Assembly: GCA_025201345.1 (NCBI GenBank)
Contig: JAIXMG010000002.1
Span: 2,108,001 to 2,172,000 of the forward strand
Source of the DNA: Thamnidium elegans
Lineage: Eukaryota; Mucoromycota; Mucoromycetes; Mucorales; Mucoraceae
DNA length: 64,000 nt
Direction: 5' to 3'
Shown here: piece after piece, positions 22,701-34,845 of the stretch
Position numbering within the stretch: the stretch's first letter is position 1
Layout: each line of letters begins with the position of its first letter
The notes under the pieces: generated by a model
Databases searched by the model: none
Told to the model about the DNA's origin: nothing
Seen by the model: only the letters and a program-made list of their open reading frames with translations
Program-made: the position numbers and the translations under genes

Positions 22701-25460
22701 ATGAATGAACCAAGTAGAAAGAAGTTCAAGTTATCTTTAGAACCTTCAATAGATAATCACGTTGTCGATATTACAAATGAGGGTCAAGAAATATTAAAAA
22801 CGTAATAAATGAAAAACTGAAACATAATAGAAAACTAAATGCTTTATTTGATAGTGAAACAACTTTACCAGAAAAGTTAATGCAATCAGTTGATCGTATT
22901 TGGTTTGAAAGAGGTGAATGGAAAGATATTACAGAACAATCACTCTCTCGCTCCGCAGAAGAAACTCCTGAAGCAACTCAAGTTGAATTGGATCAAGATG
23001 AAGAACTTGACGATAACTTGGTAAACCAAATACCTGCCGGTTACGATATTGCGAAGCTTCGGGAATCAGTTATCAACAAATTATCGTAAGAATCAGAGAA
23101 AACTGCGCGTTTTCTTTTTTTCTTTTTCTTTTTTTTTTAAAAAAACAATTCTTTTTCTGTAGACACGCCAAGAGTGAAATCGATGTTGCGCTAGATGTTA
23201 TCAACGTATTAACAGCAGGTAATAGACACTCGACAGCAGCAAAGGATTTTGTTGTACCTGCTGGATCACTTGCAGCAACCTATGTTACCAAACCAAAACC
23301 AACGCCTAAAGCACAGTTAGAATCAACACAATTAACACTAGGTTTAAAGCGACAGGTAAAGCATATCTATATGTATATATAAATTGAATCTTGTTTTTTT
23401 TTTAACAGGAATTATGTAGAAACAAAAACAAGCATCTGATTTCTTGAAAAGAAGTGCAGCATCATTAAAGAAAGTTGTAGAAAAAGAAGAGGTATTTTGG
23501 GAGGAAGCATTAGATATTAGAAGAAATAATTGGTTAATGCAAGCAAATCCACAACCTGGAGGATCATCAATTTCTGTTCAGTACGGATTTTCAGAAGGTA
23601 CATATAAAAAAAAGGGGAGGGGAAGGATGCTTATAATATATTAAATTTTTTATGTAGTTGGATCTGATTTTAATGAAGCATCTGTGGGAGAATTAAAGCG
23701 TTCTGGAGATAACTCTAATAAATTACACATGTCTCTTCCACATAGTACACCGCGTAATGTATCTGTACATGTAAGTCAAAGCCAGACAGGCAAACTAGGT
23801 TTATTACAAGATGCATTTTCGGAAGGCATATTAGGAATTTTACCAAATGAAGAAAATAGTCGTGGTAATTAATGCAAACTATTAAAAAAAATATATATGG
23901 GAATGTGTGTGTATATTAATTATAGATCAACATAGTTAATTTCAACTATAAACCAACCGTCAAAACCTTACATAGTGATATTCAAAATCAACTTGCAGAG
24001 GCCCAGTCTACCGTTTTTGATGCTGAATTATATTCAAAGGTATGTAAATGATTAAAAAAATAAACAATAAACCCCCCTTTTTTTTAATGTGTACATTTAT
24101 AGATTTTGGCGGAAGCACAGGCACTGAACAGTAATGTACGATTTTTAGATGATGAGATTGTTATTAACATTGATGGTCAAATTGATTTATCGATTTCAAA
24201 ATCTACTACAACTTATTCTATTACACCTAAAAGCACCACGAAATCAAGGTCAACACAAGAAATCATTAGTTGTAATATTGACGCTTCACTACGATTATTA
24301 TTATTACAGCATTATAAATATAATTTATGGAAAGATAGAGCTAAAATATTATCTTCAAATCATAAGATTCAACAATTATTATTACAAAATGAATCAAGTG
24401 TTACCAATATAACAAATAATGTACCTACCACCACAAACAATACAAGTAATATACCTAATAGTAATGTGAACAATAATATGGGTAATACAGTCGGTAATAA
24501 TCAAACTGCTCCCGTACCCATTACGACCCATTCGGCTATACCTGTTCAACGGGCACGGTCATCGTTTGCATCACACAGTCAACTGATATGTGCTCTCCCA
24601 AAGGAAATTCCAATCTTGTTGCCAATCATGTCCCTCACAAAGTTCTGGGTGCAGTTCGATAGAATTAGACACGTTGTTCACGCCACCGCAAGCCCTTTTA
24701 GTGGAAGTGGGGGTCTGACTATCTCGGTTCATTTTAAATTTCATGATCCTTTGATGTCTAAGCCAAGTCAATCAAAGCTTACATATAATACTTATCCTGG
24801 CAACAGTGAAATAGCTCTTAGTCTTGGTATTAGTGTCTTGAAAGGGTAAAAAAAAATTATTTTTATTGTTGCATCATTATTTGTTCATTCTTCTTTATAT
24901 TTTAGTCCTGCTTTACACTTTGGATTTAATCAATCGGGTTCAATTTCCGTATGCCTTCCACAAACTACGGTGATTCTTCAGAATGTATCCGAATTCGAGG
25001 CGTTTTTATCACGAGAGATTAAAGTCATTTGTTTACGTATTATCTGTGATATGGCAAATGATATTATCCAAAGACATGAAAGTTATTTAAAGGCTACAGG
25101 TAGTGATAAACGTAGATTGTTATGGAAAGTAAATGAAGTTGATGAAGCTATCCATGGTTCCATTTGTTGGTACCATGCATCATGGAGTCATCATGAATGG
25201 AGAAACATGTAAGTTGCACAAAAAAAAAAAAAAGATTTGTTTTTTTCTAATCTTTTTTTAATAGTAATATTAGCTTAGAATTAAATAATGAGTTTAAGCC
25301 AACTTATACTCTTTTGTTTCAACTTCATTCTATTTGTGAGTTACCTCAGTACTCTCATATATTACAATTAGATACCATGGACCCTGCAAGTATTGCATTG
25401 AACTTTAAAGAAAGAGCCCTTGTTGTTATTCAAAATATTCTTCGAGATTCTACCTTGTAA
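22701..25460 (+). CDS. MED17: Mediator complex subunit 17 (Med17/Srb4)
   Basis: Head-module scaffold subunit of Mediator, needed for RNA polymerase II transcription in the nucleus. Nine exons give 759 aa: 22701-22801, 22831-23085, 23163-23355, 23420-23597, 23658-23864, 23936-24039, 24103-24845, 24906-25208 and 25265-25460. Phases agree throughout. Family features are the N-terminal RIWFERGEWKDITEQSL, the DFLKRSAASLKK helix followed by FWEEALDIRRNNW, and the C-terminal FNQSGSISVCLP region. An Asn-rich low-complexity insert lies in exon 7 (24400-24510). The first intron would be only 29 nt, so a one-base indel in the A-run at 22796-22800 is a real alternative. Confidence 0.9.
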
Positions 25461-25485
25461 TAAATTTTTTTTTAAAAAAATCTAG

Positions 25486-25524
<39 letters not shown>

Positions 25525-26930
25525 TATGAATGATTTTTTCCTGGTATGTTGTTGTATTAGGGTTATCCGAGGGGGTAAGTGTACTTTTTTTGAAAACAAG
25601 TGAATGGAATGTGGGTAAAAAAAGGATCTCCTTTATACTGAAAGAAATGCTTTGCATATCTAATTGACAGCATGCTTTTTCTTTTTTCAAAAAGAAAACT
25701 GATGCAGCAGAAACTGCATTAGTTTTCCCTCCTCACGTACGATATTCATACACTTGTTTAAAAGCGTTTTATAATAGATGTATTACCGACTGTTTTCATC
25801 GTGTAACGAAATATATATATTTTATTACTTCTTCGGCAAAAGGAGAGAGAGAGGGGGCCTGTCATGTCAATACATGTGGTTTGTTTTAAAATCGGCAATA
25901 ACCGAGAAATAAAACTGGACGGCATGAGAGGTTTAATTTGAAACATTCAGTAAAAATTGATTACAGCAATTGAATAGTGTGGGAAATACTAAAGGGAAAC
26001 TTACGTGGGTGCGTATATTTTCGGCTTTTCATACTGAATTGGTGATAGAATTATATCTAGAGTGTAGATCAGTTTTTAAGGCTTAAAAAAAAAAAAATTG
26101 GGGTAATACAAATCGGCACCCAATATATGTTTCCCGGAAGAAAATTGCTTTGCGTGCACTGACTTTTGGGATAATCTAAAAATATCACAATCATATGTTG
26201 CCAGTACACACGTTTCTAATTGTAAGACCCTTCCCCCCTTCGGGAGATCTAAAATTGTTGTCTAAAATGTATATTTCCTTCCTTCCCCCTCTCTTTCTTC
26301 TTCAAAGATAAAAAAAAAAGGTTATATATTTCAATTAACTGCATAAACAATACAACTAATTGAATTACGAATAAAATAATCGTGGTATATTAAAAGATGA
26401 TAATACCGCTACAGAATCGGATACTTTGTTCCGTATCCAAACACCTTAACCAAATAACGGTACGTTGTAGTGAGGCTAAAAAAAAAAAATTAAGAGAATC
26501 ACAAGATCTTTTGTGTAAGGCACCAAGTTTTTTTTTTAGTCGTTCTAGAATGGGTATAGGTCTCGAGAGACATAACATTAGGAAGATCGTATGACTCTTG
26601 TATTACCATAAGTTAACAACAATAAAAGGTTTTTTTTATGCAATGTTTTACTTATTTTCGGTGAGCTCGGCTGTGCCATTTTCCTTCTTGTGTCAAATGA
26701 TGCCATCATGACAAAACTCATAGGTTAAGTACTATTCCCCAGCGTCACTATTATAAAATCAAAAAGCACTTTTATTATTATTATTATTATTTTTGAGTAG
26801 TACATGATATGTATATATCCTTTTTTTTTTTTTTTAAAAAAAAAAGACCAAGAAATTAGATTGTAGCACTTGTCAAGGGTAATTTTCCATGGAAACGCAT
26901 ATATATATTATTTTTTTTTTTTTTTTTTTT
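25461..26930. other. Convergent intergenic stretch
   Basis: About 1.5 kb between the 3' ends of Med17 (+) and the glycosyltransferase (-). Poly-A (25487-25520) and T/A-dyad runs (26821-26845) dominate. Short opposite-strand frames near 26390-26594 show no family resemblance. Confidence 0.6.
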
Positions 26931-29112
26931 TTAAGAAACTCGAGTTACAAGTTGATCGGTAAATACCAACGTATTTTGTCCGTTGAAAAAGCGTTCAAGG
27001 TCAGAGAGACATTGAGAGGGGTTTTCAGCGCGTTGGGATACCAATGACGTATTTACCAATATAGGGCTAGATCCCGTCATACCACTTACCTGCATGTTGA
27101 TGGCGGTATCATGACAAATAGGATGTAAATCAACGTATTGGTGAATTTGCTCTGGTAATAAACAGGTATACGCGTATAAAAAATCGGATTTCATAAACAT
27201 AGCTTGCGATGAAACCATACTGTATTTCTTATTTATTTTTAGAGTAAGTAAAGGTTCTTGCGTTGTTGTTGTATCCAGACTATGAAATTTCGGAATAAAC
27301 CCAATTAGAGCGTCTTGGTTTTTTTTCCACACTTGGTATCCGAATTCAAGATCTTGTAAAGAAATAGGAATCTACATTTTGACTTTTTTTAATAATATTT
27401 TTTGTTTTTTTTTTGGGTATCAAAAGTATACTTACATTTCCGTCTACCATAAACACACAAGTGGTTACAATTCCTTGAATAGGATTAAATTTATTATTGA
27501 TAGATTCAAAAGCAACATGAGGAACGAACTTGACAGGCTTACGAAGATGTAGTTTACGAAGATACGTAGATTTCAATACCACTCTTTTACCTTCTTCATC
27601 CTTAACCAGGTTGCCTTGAATAAAGATATGTGAAACTTTTTTAGAAGACGCGTAGGTTTCAAGTAATTGATCAAGTTGAGATTGCGTAATATCTATTTTG
27701 TTTAGGTTTAAAATAATCGTCAATTGCTCCGTTTTGTGGTATCGACGACCAAACGTCTTTCGTAAGTTGCGGTCACAGATTTGTTTGACACGGCCTTGGT
27801 TTGACCACGTTGAATCTTGTGTAGTTCCAGTTGGTTCTAAAAGACCACCTAATATGTTTTTTTAGTGTGCTATTCTGAAAAAAAAAAAAAACCTTTTTTT
27901 ACCTGTTATTAATTGAGATTGCGTCTCTCGTAATGCTCTAGTCCATAACCCAAATAAATATCCATCATAGTTTTCTCGCCACTCTCTTTGATGTAAAAAG
28001 TAAAAGTTCCACGGCTTCGTTTCACTGGTAAAATGTAATACTTTAACTGTATTTTTGGATATAAAACTCGCAGCCAATGAAGAAAAATGCTAATTTTAAA
28101 AATAAGTTTTTTTTTAAGGTTTAAAAAAGAGAGAGAGAGAGATTACCGTAAACTTGACCATAAGATTATAATTCCCCGGTAAAAGGTTAACAGATTGATT
28201 GAAATAATAATTAAGAAAACCCTGATCGCCCCTGTTATAACTAGGTGCGGTTTCATAAGTACGCATGATAGCATGATAGGTGTCAGTATTAGGTTCAGCT
28301 ACAAATACACCAGTGTTAACTACGCCACCAATATCAACTACAGCACTAAACTGAGGATACTCGAATAATTCATCAATTGACTATACGAAATTTTTTTTTA
28401 AAAAAATCAGTTTTTAATTGTTATAAAAAAAGTTAATTTACTTACATTTATAACCATAGTATCTGCATCTAGAAATACAACCTATAAATTGAAAAAAAAA
28501 AAAAAAAAAAAGTCGTACAAAAAAAAATAGTTTGTATTTGACATATATGCATATTTACCTTTTCATATTGAGTTAAATTCCATAAGCTAAGTTTAGAGTA
28601 TCGACATGCTTTATTAAACCCTTTTCTTCTAGCAGAGTTAGAATCCCAGGGATATTTTATCTGTATATGTTGTCAATTATTGTTTATCAAAATAAACAAC
28701 TGGTTTTTTTTTGGTTTACCTGATCGACATGGATAATTTTTGCGCCAAGGTATTCTAGTTTAGTTCTAGTAAGTGGTGTAACCTCATCTAATACTAAGAC
28801 AACAATATCGTGTCTTGTCTTTGTTTTCTTTAAAGAGTGTACTAACACTTGAGTTGCTTCTCCCTACATATTGATATTAACAAGAGAGAAAGAAAGAAAG
28901 AGAGAGATAGTGAAAATATGTTTTTAAAGTACCATGATATCATCGCAAAGAAAAGAAACAAAAGCTTTCTTTGGGTTTATTATAATTTGTTCAGATACTG
29001 CTTGCTCAACTTGTTTATAGCTTAATGGGTTTTGTAAGAAGAATATCAAGATGGTTATAAATAAAAGACTAGCAAGTAACTTCCATAGTATTTTTGTATT
29101 ATACACCACCAT
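26931..29112 (-). CDS. Golgi-type GT8-GT64 fusion glycosyltransferase
   Basis: Eight exons on the minus strand: 29112-28933, 28863-28720, 28660-28559, 28481-28446, 28380-28147, 28089-27903, 27848-27436 and 27371-26931. They give 578 aa in frame. A type II anchor (about 8-27) is followed by a GT8 domain: AFVSFLCDDIM, GEATQVLVHSL, VVFLDADTMV with the DxD at D147/D149, VNTGVFVAEP, GDQGFLNYYF, and VLHFTSETKPW. After a linker, residues about 335-565 match the exostosin-type GT64 domain: PHVAFESINNKFNP, LQDLEFGYQVWKK, ALIGFIPKFHS, YSMVSSQAMF and CHDTAINMQVSG. The GT64 metal motif DDD is DGN at 430-432. It probably adds sugars in the secretory pathway; donors and products are unknown. Confidence 0.85.
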
Positions 29113-29220
29113 ATTTCTTTTTTAATGATGAAAAAAAAAAAAAAAAAAAAAAAGGAAAAAGGAAATAAATAATAATGAAACAAGAGAAAGATCTACAAAA
29201 GAGAGAGAGAGAAAAGGGAT

Positions 29221-30331
29221 TTATACTCCGTTTGTTGATGGAGGGGTATTTGTAGCTTGACATTCAATTAACATTTGAGGTTCTTCTTTCCTTAATCTTT
29301 TTCTGATCTGCAAGATATATCCAATGGTTGATAATGAGACGATAATACCAATAACAGATAAAGTTGAGTTACTTAGTACGACAACAGTATCAATATCAAA
29401 GTTTAAAATGTAAAATAATTTCAAGCCAAATTCTATCTCTAAAATAACGACATCTATTGCTGTCAAAAGCCTAAAATGAAATCGACAAAACTTTGAATTG
29501 CTCCAATAGAAATCCATACGTGCTTGGGCTGGCTTTGTTCTGTCCAGGAAATAGATTGGTTCTAACGGGATTAAATCGTTGGCCAAGTAATATAATACTG
29601 GTTTTAATACAAATGATTTGTATCTAAGCGGTAATAATGTAATTGCACAAGCAACACCGACACCAGCCGTACTATATATATATATATATATATATTTAAA
29701 ACTTAGTATTTTATATATATATCTATTATCTATTATATATTACATGAATGATTCTCGCATTAATAACATTCTAGGGTCTCCATTTAGTACGGCTAGTACT
29801 ACTGATAAAATAAATCCTACATAATCTGTTAATTATGTCATGCATTTTTTACATCTGTAAAAATAAAAAATAAAAACTACCAAATATAACACCAACTCCT
29901 ATTGAATCAATTCGTTTCATAAATATGGCTTGAACAATGACCGAAATAATAGTCGGTGTAGTTGATAATACCAAAGCCCAAACGGCTGGTAAATGAGGTT
30001 TTAATACATAGTAAAGGGCAATAGGTATGGCAGCATTCATAATGACAATATATGCTACTCTTCTAAATACCAACCACCTTCTTTTTCGTTTTGACATGGT
30101 GTCGATACCTTCTAAGGTAGGTTTATTTTCGATCTGGTCTTCCTCGTCTATACTGTGTTTATGGCTCGATAGGTCTTTATAACTCGGTGGATAAAAGTCT
30201 AGCTTTATCGAATATTGATCTTCGACAGCTGTTGTTCGATCGGCTGAGGAAGTAAATGAATGACAGGTCGATGTCTCCCTTTCTATCTCTGATAGCGTAC
30301 GAGCTGTATTCGTAGTTACATGAAGAGACAT
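29221..30331 (-). CDS. VC0807-like polytopic membrane protein
   Basis: Three exons, 30331-29881, 29825-29744 and 29671-29221, give 327 aa. The first 90 residues are cytosolic and end in a KRKRR patch. Two transmembrane helices (AYIVIMNAAIPIALYYVL and AVWALVLSTTPTIISVIVQ) lead into MKRIDSIGVGVIFG, then VLAVLNGDPRMLLMRESF and AGVGVACAITLLP. This arrangement (RRxD, GDPR, RES) is typical of the VC0807 family of membrane proteins of unknown function. A further hydrophobic pair near residues 245-295 closes the protein. Intron 2 contains a TA-microsatellite. It lies 109 bp upstream of the start of the GT8-GT64 gene on the same strand. Confidence 0.65.
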
Positions 30332-30342
30332 TTTTTTTTAAA

Positions 30343-30374
<32 letters not shown>

Positions 30375-30635
30375 AAGAGTAAAATAAAAAAAGAAAGGGG
30401 AAAATGTATTATCCAAGTCAGGTTTAAAAGGACTAAAATAGAGGGGAGGAATGTTACTTTTAATCTGTACTGTCATCACGCCTAGCATAATTTATTTATT
30501 CAAACTGTAAATGTGTGTATATATATATGGTTATACCATTTATCGAATGTGCCGTTACATATACCGTTACATATATAAAAAGAATAGTTACAGGAGTTTA
30601 TTATATATTAAAATTTACAAGGAGAGAACAAAAAA

Positions 30636-31621
30636 TTAAATGGTTGTTGTTAAATGATGAATTAAGTTAGATCGCCATTTTTGATAATCGGCATATCTTT
30701 TAGTTCGAAGGTAATCTTGGTGATTGATCATAGAGACAATACCAGAAATAGGCTTGATAGTCTTTGGTGTCGTCTTTACCTTCTTTACCTTTTTTATGTC
30801 TCCTTCCTTCTGATTGCCCTCCTCTTTATTTTCTTTCTCCTCCTGGACCGGTACCGAGTCTCTTCTTTTTCTTCTCGATGACCGTCCAGCTGACGTGGAC
30901 TCATTTTTTAATGCTGCAATCTTTTTACTGGATGTTGCCCTGATCACTTTAATACTCTTTGTTAACTCTGATGTAGTACATCCACACAAGGAGTGTAATT
31001 TATCTTTATCTAAATTTTTCTAAAAGCGCTGTTAGTTTACTATGTATTACGACCAGTACTTGGGGGGGGGGAGAATGCTTACACCAAACGCTTTAGCACA
31101 GATATACATGACGGCACCTTTCCAACAAGAGTCTTCTAATTCTTTTTGGCCATTGGTTTTTTTAGCGCCTGTTAGTTTATTTAAATAAGATGTTGTAAAG
31201 TCTTGCCATAATGCATTGACATGAGTCAACATGGTGGTTGACCCAAGCGCTACGGCCAACATATCCAGCGTAACTTTGCTTTGTAAGTTTAATTGTTGTC
31301 GAACTATACTGAGAGCCGATTCATATGCAGAAAGTGAACATCCTGCAAGTTGAGCTCCTAATTTAATATCCCAATCGTAATTCTTTAAACTATTTTTTTT
31401 TTATACGTTAATTTTTTTTAAAAAAAAGGGTTGTTTTTATGTATCTAATACCTTTCATAAGCAAGTTGAATACAAACAACGGATTTTAGATTAGGTCCCT
31501 TATCAAATATTTTACTGGGTATACCGGAAAGTTGTCCTTGGAATTGTTCAGCTCTTTGTTTTACTTTTACATTATCAGCCAAGTTGAGTCGTTCAAGACA
31601 ATGGGTAATGGGATTTGCCAT
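30636..31621 (-). CDS. ORC6: Origin recognition complex subunit 6 (ORC6)
   Basis: Three exons, 31621-31452, 31389-31083 and 31019-30636, give 286 aa. The N-terminal half is a cyclin-like TFIIB fold as in metazoan-type Orc6: LKSVVCIQLAYE, GAQLAGCSLSAYESAL, LDMLAVALGSTTML. A second repeat follows: CWKGAVMYICAKAFG and CTTSELTKSIKVI. The following region is basic and acidic low complexity (RSSRRKRRDS, KEGDIKKVKKVK), and the last 35 residues (SGIVSMINHQDYLRTKRYADY) may be the Orc1-5 contact. Orc6 is needed for MCM loading at replication origins. The length is close to the metazoan and S. pombe proteins, shorter than in budding yeast. Confidence 0.8.
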
Positions 31622-32934
31622 AATAGTTTTTTGTTTAAGCGCGTTTCTAATTTTTTTTTTTTTTTTTTTTTTTCCTGTTGAAAAATAATATAACCGTTTA
31701 TAGGGTGGCTTAAACGTTTCATCCCGCCCTCTGATAAACAGTTCTTCCGAAAACTGTGAAAAAGGGTCGTCCCCATCGAAAAGAATACCGAGATTTATAA
31801 TCAGTGCAATGGCGGTTTTTTCTTGTGTTGCACATGCTGATAAATTACCTTATGTAACTCGTTAAATATGACCATATAAAGTTCTTTTTTTTTTTAAAAA
31901 AAACAAGTAATACAAGTCATTTATTAGATAAAATAAACTCTTTTTGATGCTTAGCATCACATGAAATATTTCAAATGCTTAGCTTATACAATCTTTTATT
32001 CAACATTTTACTTTGAGCATAAAAAAAAAGTAAGTTTTCATGGAATGATAAAAACAGACTTGTGCTCAAAACAGTAAAGCGTGATATGTCAGACAAGTAT
32101 ATGTAGTAGTGTCACTTGGGAGGGGGGGGGGGGGGCTTTAATGGTTATATTTCAAATTTCTAAAAAAAAATAACATGTAAATATAAAACGTCAGAGAATG
32201 CATTTGCAATTTTTTTTTACAGCAGTATGCTCCGATCAAATGTGTATATATAAAAAAGTTTATTATGGGCAGGGTAACTGATAACAAACACATATCCCAT
32301 TTTTTTGTTTTTCATTGTTTGGCATACTTAACAAATAAACCTAATGAAACGTAATATATCTGATCGCAGAAAAGAGGTTAGAGACCTTGTTAAAACCTAA
32401 TAAAGCAGGGATACAGAGCTTGTGTTGTTGCTAGACTATCTTTATTTGTAACTACGTAATATGGAAATTGTTGTAACATGCTCAGACCTATTCCAAAATA
32501 CTACTTAATATCCTCTTCGTTTTCATTTAAATAACAATAAATATAGACGATATAGGTTGCCTAATAGTTACCGAATTTGGTGGTATCATGTATAAAGAGA
32601 AGGCGTGTAAACTTAGTGTATATTCAAAGTTAATGAAGGCTGTAAATGATACTGCTGCTTGATACCTGCTTTAGAATAATAATTTGGAAACTTGTGCTGA
32701 AAGAGATTTCCATAAGTCATTAAAAAATAGAAGCGATCTTTCTATGTAAAGATATATCCACAGTTCGAACCCTTCTCACTCACGTTAACATCATTTTAAA
32801 CGTATAATTTATTTTTATTTTTATGAATAAATTTTTATGATATTTTACTTGCCGTTACAAAATGTCACTAGCTATCCCTATCCCTCTGTTTACTTTATTA
32901 AAATGATGCGACTCTTCCTTAGCATTAAGTAAAA
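31622..32934. other. Gene-free AT-rich stretch
   Basis: No coding region recognised. It contains the ORC6 promoter, poly-A/poly-T tracts, T/A-dyad runs (31886-31903) and a G-run at 32121-32133. Confidence 0.6.
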
Positions 32935-33311
32935 TTAGCAGTAGTTGTCTTGTTCATTAACAACGAGGTCTTTATGTAGGCAACCGTACTTTGGTACTAA
33001 ACGATTGTATGCTGAAACTACTTACCAAAATCTATTCCCACAATGATATCATTACCAAATAATCCAACTGGCTCTCTGTTTAAGGTGTACATACCACAGT
33101 TCTAATAAAATAAAAAAGTGTTTCATAAAATAGAGTGTCACTCTTTAATTTACCGATAGAGCTAGTAGAGAATAAGATAGAGGTCATATGTCCATCGGAC
33201 TGAATACCATATTCTAAGTAAAATATATAAAATATGCCAAAGTCTTACCATTCGCACCTTTTCGTTTAGCAGCAGAATAAAGCTCGTTTAAAAGAGGGTT
33301 GGAAACAACAC
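32935..33311 (-). pseudogene. Chain of exon-like blocks, probable gene relic
   Basis: Four short open blocks on the minus strand are each bounded by good AG and GT sites: 33311-33249 (VVSNPLLNELYSAAKRKGAN), 33213-33154 (EYGIQSDGHMTSIL...), 33101-33026 (MYTLNREPVGLFGNDIIVG from an ATG at 33092) and 32996-32935 (PKYGCLHKDLVVNEQD, then stop). The first two and last two pairs join in phase, but blocks 2 and 3 do not, which points to a frameshift or to two different genes. The residues IIVGIDF resemble the nucleotide-binding start of Hsp70-like proteins, but the next block does not continue that family. No upstream exons were found. Confidence 0.3.
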
Positions 33312-33782
33312 CTGTTCTAAACGGATTGTTATATTAACCCTTTTTTAAATTCGCTGTTATTGTTATTATTTTAAACAACAAACAAAAAGCATTGAATGAC
33401 AAACCCCAAAGTTTGATGTATATCAGGTTCTACCCCCAACATTTTTTTTTTCCAAACAAGTTAACAAATAAAATATGCATTTTTTAAGCTTTATTGTTTT
33501 TCCTCAAAGTGTGCCCATACTGTTATTATATTCTGGAACAGGACGGGTAAGACGCCGGTTGGCTAAAGACAAAAGCGGCTTCTATTTATCCTTTTTTTTT
33601 TTTTTTTCTTTTTTTTTTTAAGCGGGGAAAATCTAATGTATTTCCTCATTAAGAAGGGCCGGAGTAATATGATAAAAAAGAGGCTTAAAATGGGTTACCC
33701 CCCCCCCTTTTTTCAAATGTATATAAATACGTCCATTATTCTATTCATTTATCTTTCTTTTTTTATAAATATAAAAAATAAA
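33312..33782. other. Intergenic stretch
   Basis: Contains poly-T tracts and a C-run (33701-33709). An open frame runs in from 33636 upstream of the next gene but looks non-coding (poly-K and poly-F from homopolymers), so I treat it as promoter and 5' UTR. Confidence 0.5.
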
Positions 33783-34301
33783 ATGTCGGCTACAGTAAAC
33801 ATAAACTCAAGACCACAGTCCTTTGTATACCCACATTTTCATGATACACAATCTACTAGAAGAACTAATAAAGAAAGCGAAATTGATAAGTCTGTTTATC
33901 ATCTGTTATCATTGTACCTAAATGCGGATTCCCTGGATAAAATGAATCCAACAAATACATTGCTTTCAAAACCAATAAAGCATACCTCTCCTTACTGGCG
34001 CACTAAATCAAATCGAAATACGATCTCGAAACGAAATTGGCTTGGAGAAGAAGAAAATTATAAAGATCAACAAGAATTGTTATTAGAAAGAAACACAATA
34101 AAGAATTCTACTACGACACTAGTGTATGATGAAAATGTGATGAAAACAACTAAAAAAAAATCGGTGTCGTTTAATGAAACTGTTACTGTTATATCACAAG
34201 ATGTAAAGTCTTGTAGTCGACTTAAGCATGCCGACTTATTGGAGTCAAATACCGAAGAAGAAGATGAGTTGATTTTTGTAGACGCTCTTGAGTTTATCTG
34301 A
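33783..34301 (+). CDS. Uncharacterised protein with an RVxF-type PP1 docking motif
   Basis: Single exon, 172 aa from the ATG at 33783. I prefer this over the upstream in-frame Met at 33636 because the intervening codons are homopolymer-derived and a leader-like A-rich context precedes the ATG. The protein is hydrophilic and Ser/Thr/Lys-rich with no recognised fold. Near the C-terminus KKKSVSFNETVTVI contains K-S-V-S-F, fitting the [RK]x(0,1)[VI]x[FW] consensus for binding protein phosphatase 1. An acidic tail (EEEDELIFVDALEF) follows. It could be a phosphatase-targeting subunit, but the motif is short and common. Confidence 0.5.
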   Translation: MSATVNINSRPQSFVYPHFHDTQSTRRTNKESEIDKSVYHLLSLYLNADSLDKMNPTNTLLSKPIKHTSPYWRTKSNRNTISKRNWLGEEENYKDQQELLLERNTIKNSTTTLVYDENVMKTTKKKSVSFNETVTVISQDVKSCSRLKHADLLESNTEEEDELIFVDALEFI

Positions 34302-34667
34302 TGTGGACGCACTGTTTAATTTCTTCCCTTTGTCTCTTATATATTCCTTTCTCATTCTTGTAAATTTCCCTCCTTCTTGTAAATACATATTCTCTCTTTC
34401 TTTGTTTTAATTACCATTCAAATATATTGTAACACATTAAATTTTTATTGTTTTGTACCATAACAGTTATAATTGGATATTTCGCAGGATTTAATGTTCA
34501 CACCTCCCCCCCTGTGAATTTTTCTTTCTTAATTCAATGGACAAATTGCGCAATTGCACAATACAATATAAATACACATTTGTTATTGCGTGCTATTTTA
34601 TAAACTCGATTCTATATATTATTTTAAAAAGAAGAATATTTTCTTTTTTCTTTTTCTGTATCTCTCA
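34302..34667. other. Short intergenic stretch
   Basis: 3' region of the previous gene and promoter of the reductase gene. Pyrimidine-rich stretches and a C-run (34505-34511) are present; nothing coding seen. Confidence 0.6.
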
Positions 34668-34810
34668 ATGACAAACATTACCAAAGTAAAATTAGATAAA
34701 GGTACTATTCCTACAAAGGACACAAGATTAGTCTTGGCTAATGGTGCGCTTTCTGTACCACCTCTATGTAAGTTTCAGTTTAATTATTAGATTATGTTTA
34801 AATTGACATT

Positions 34811-34845
<35 letters not shown>

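Noticed and set aside
32755..32785. tRNA T-loop-like string agttcgaaccc
   Set aside because: No matching anticodon or D arms upstream; not a tRNA.
33026..33092. Hsp70 gene start (IIVGIDFG)
   Set aside because: Only seven to eight residues match and the next in-phase block does not continue with the Hsp70 phosphate-binding loop.
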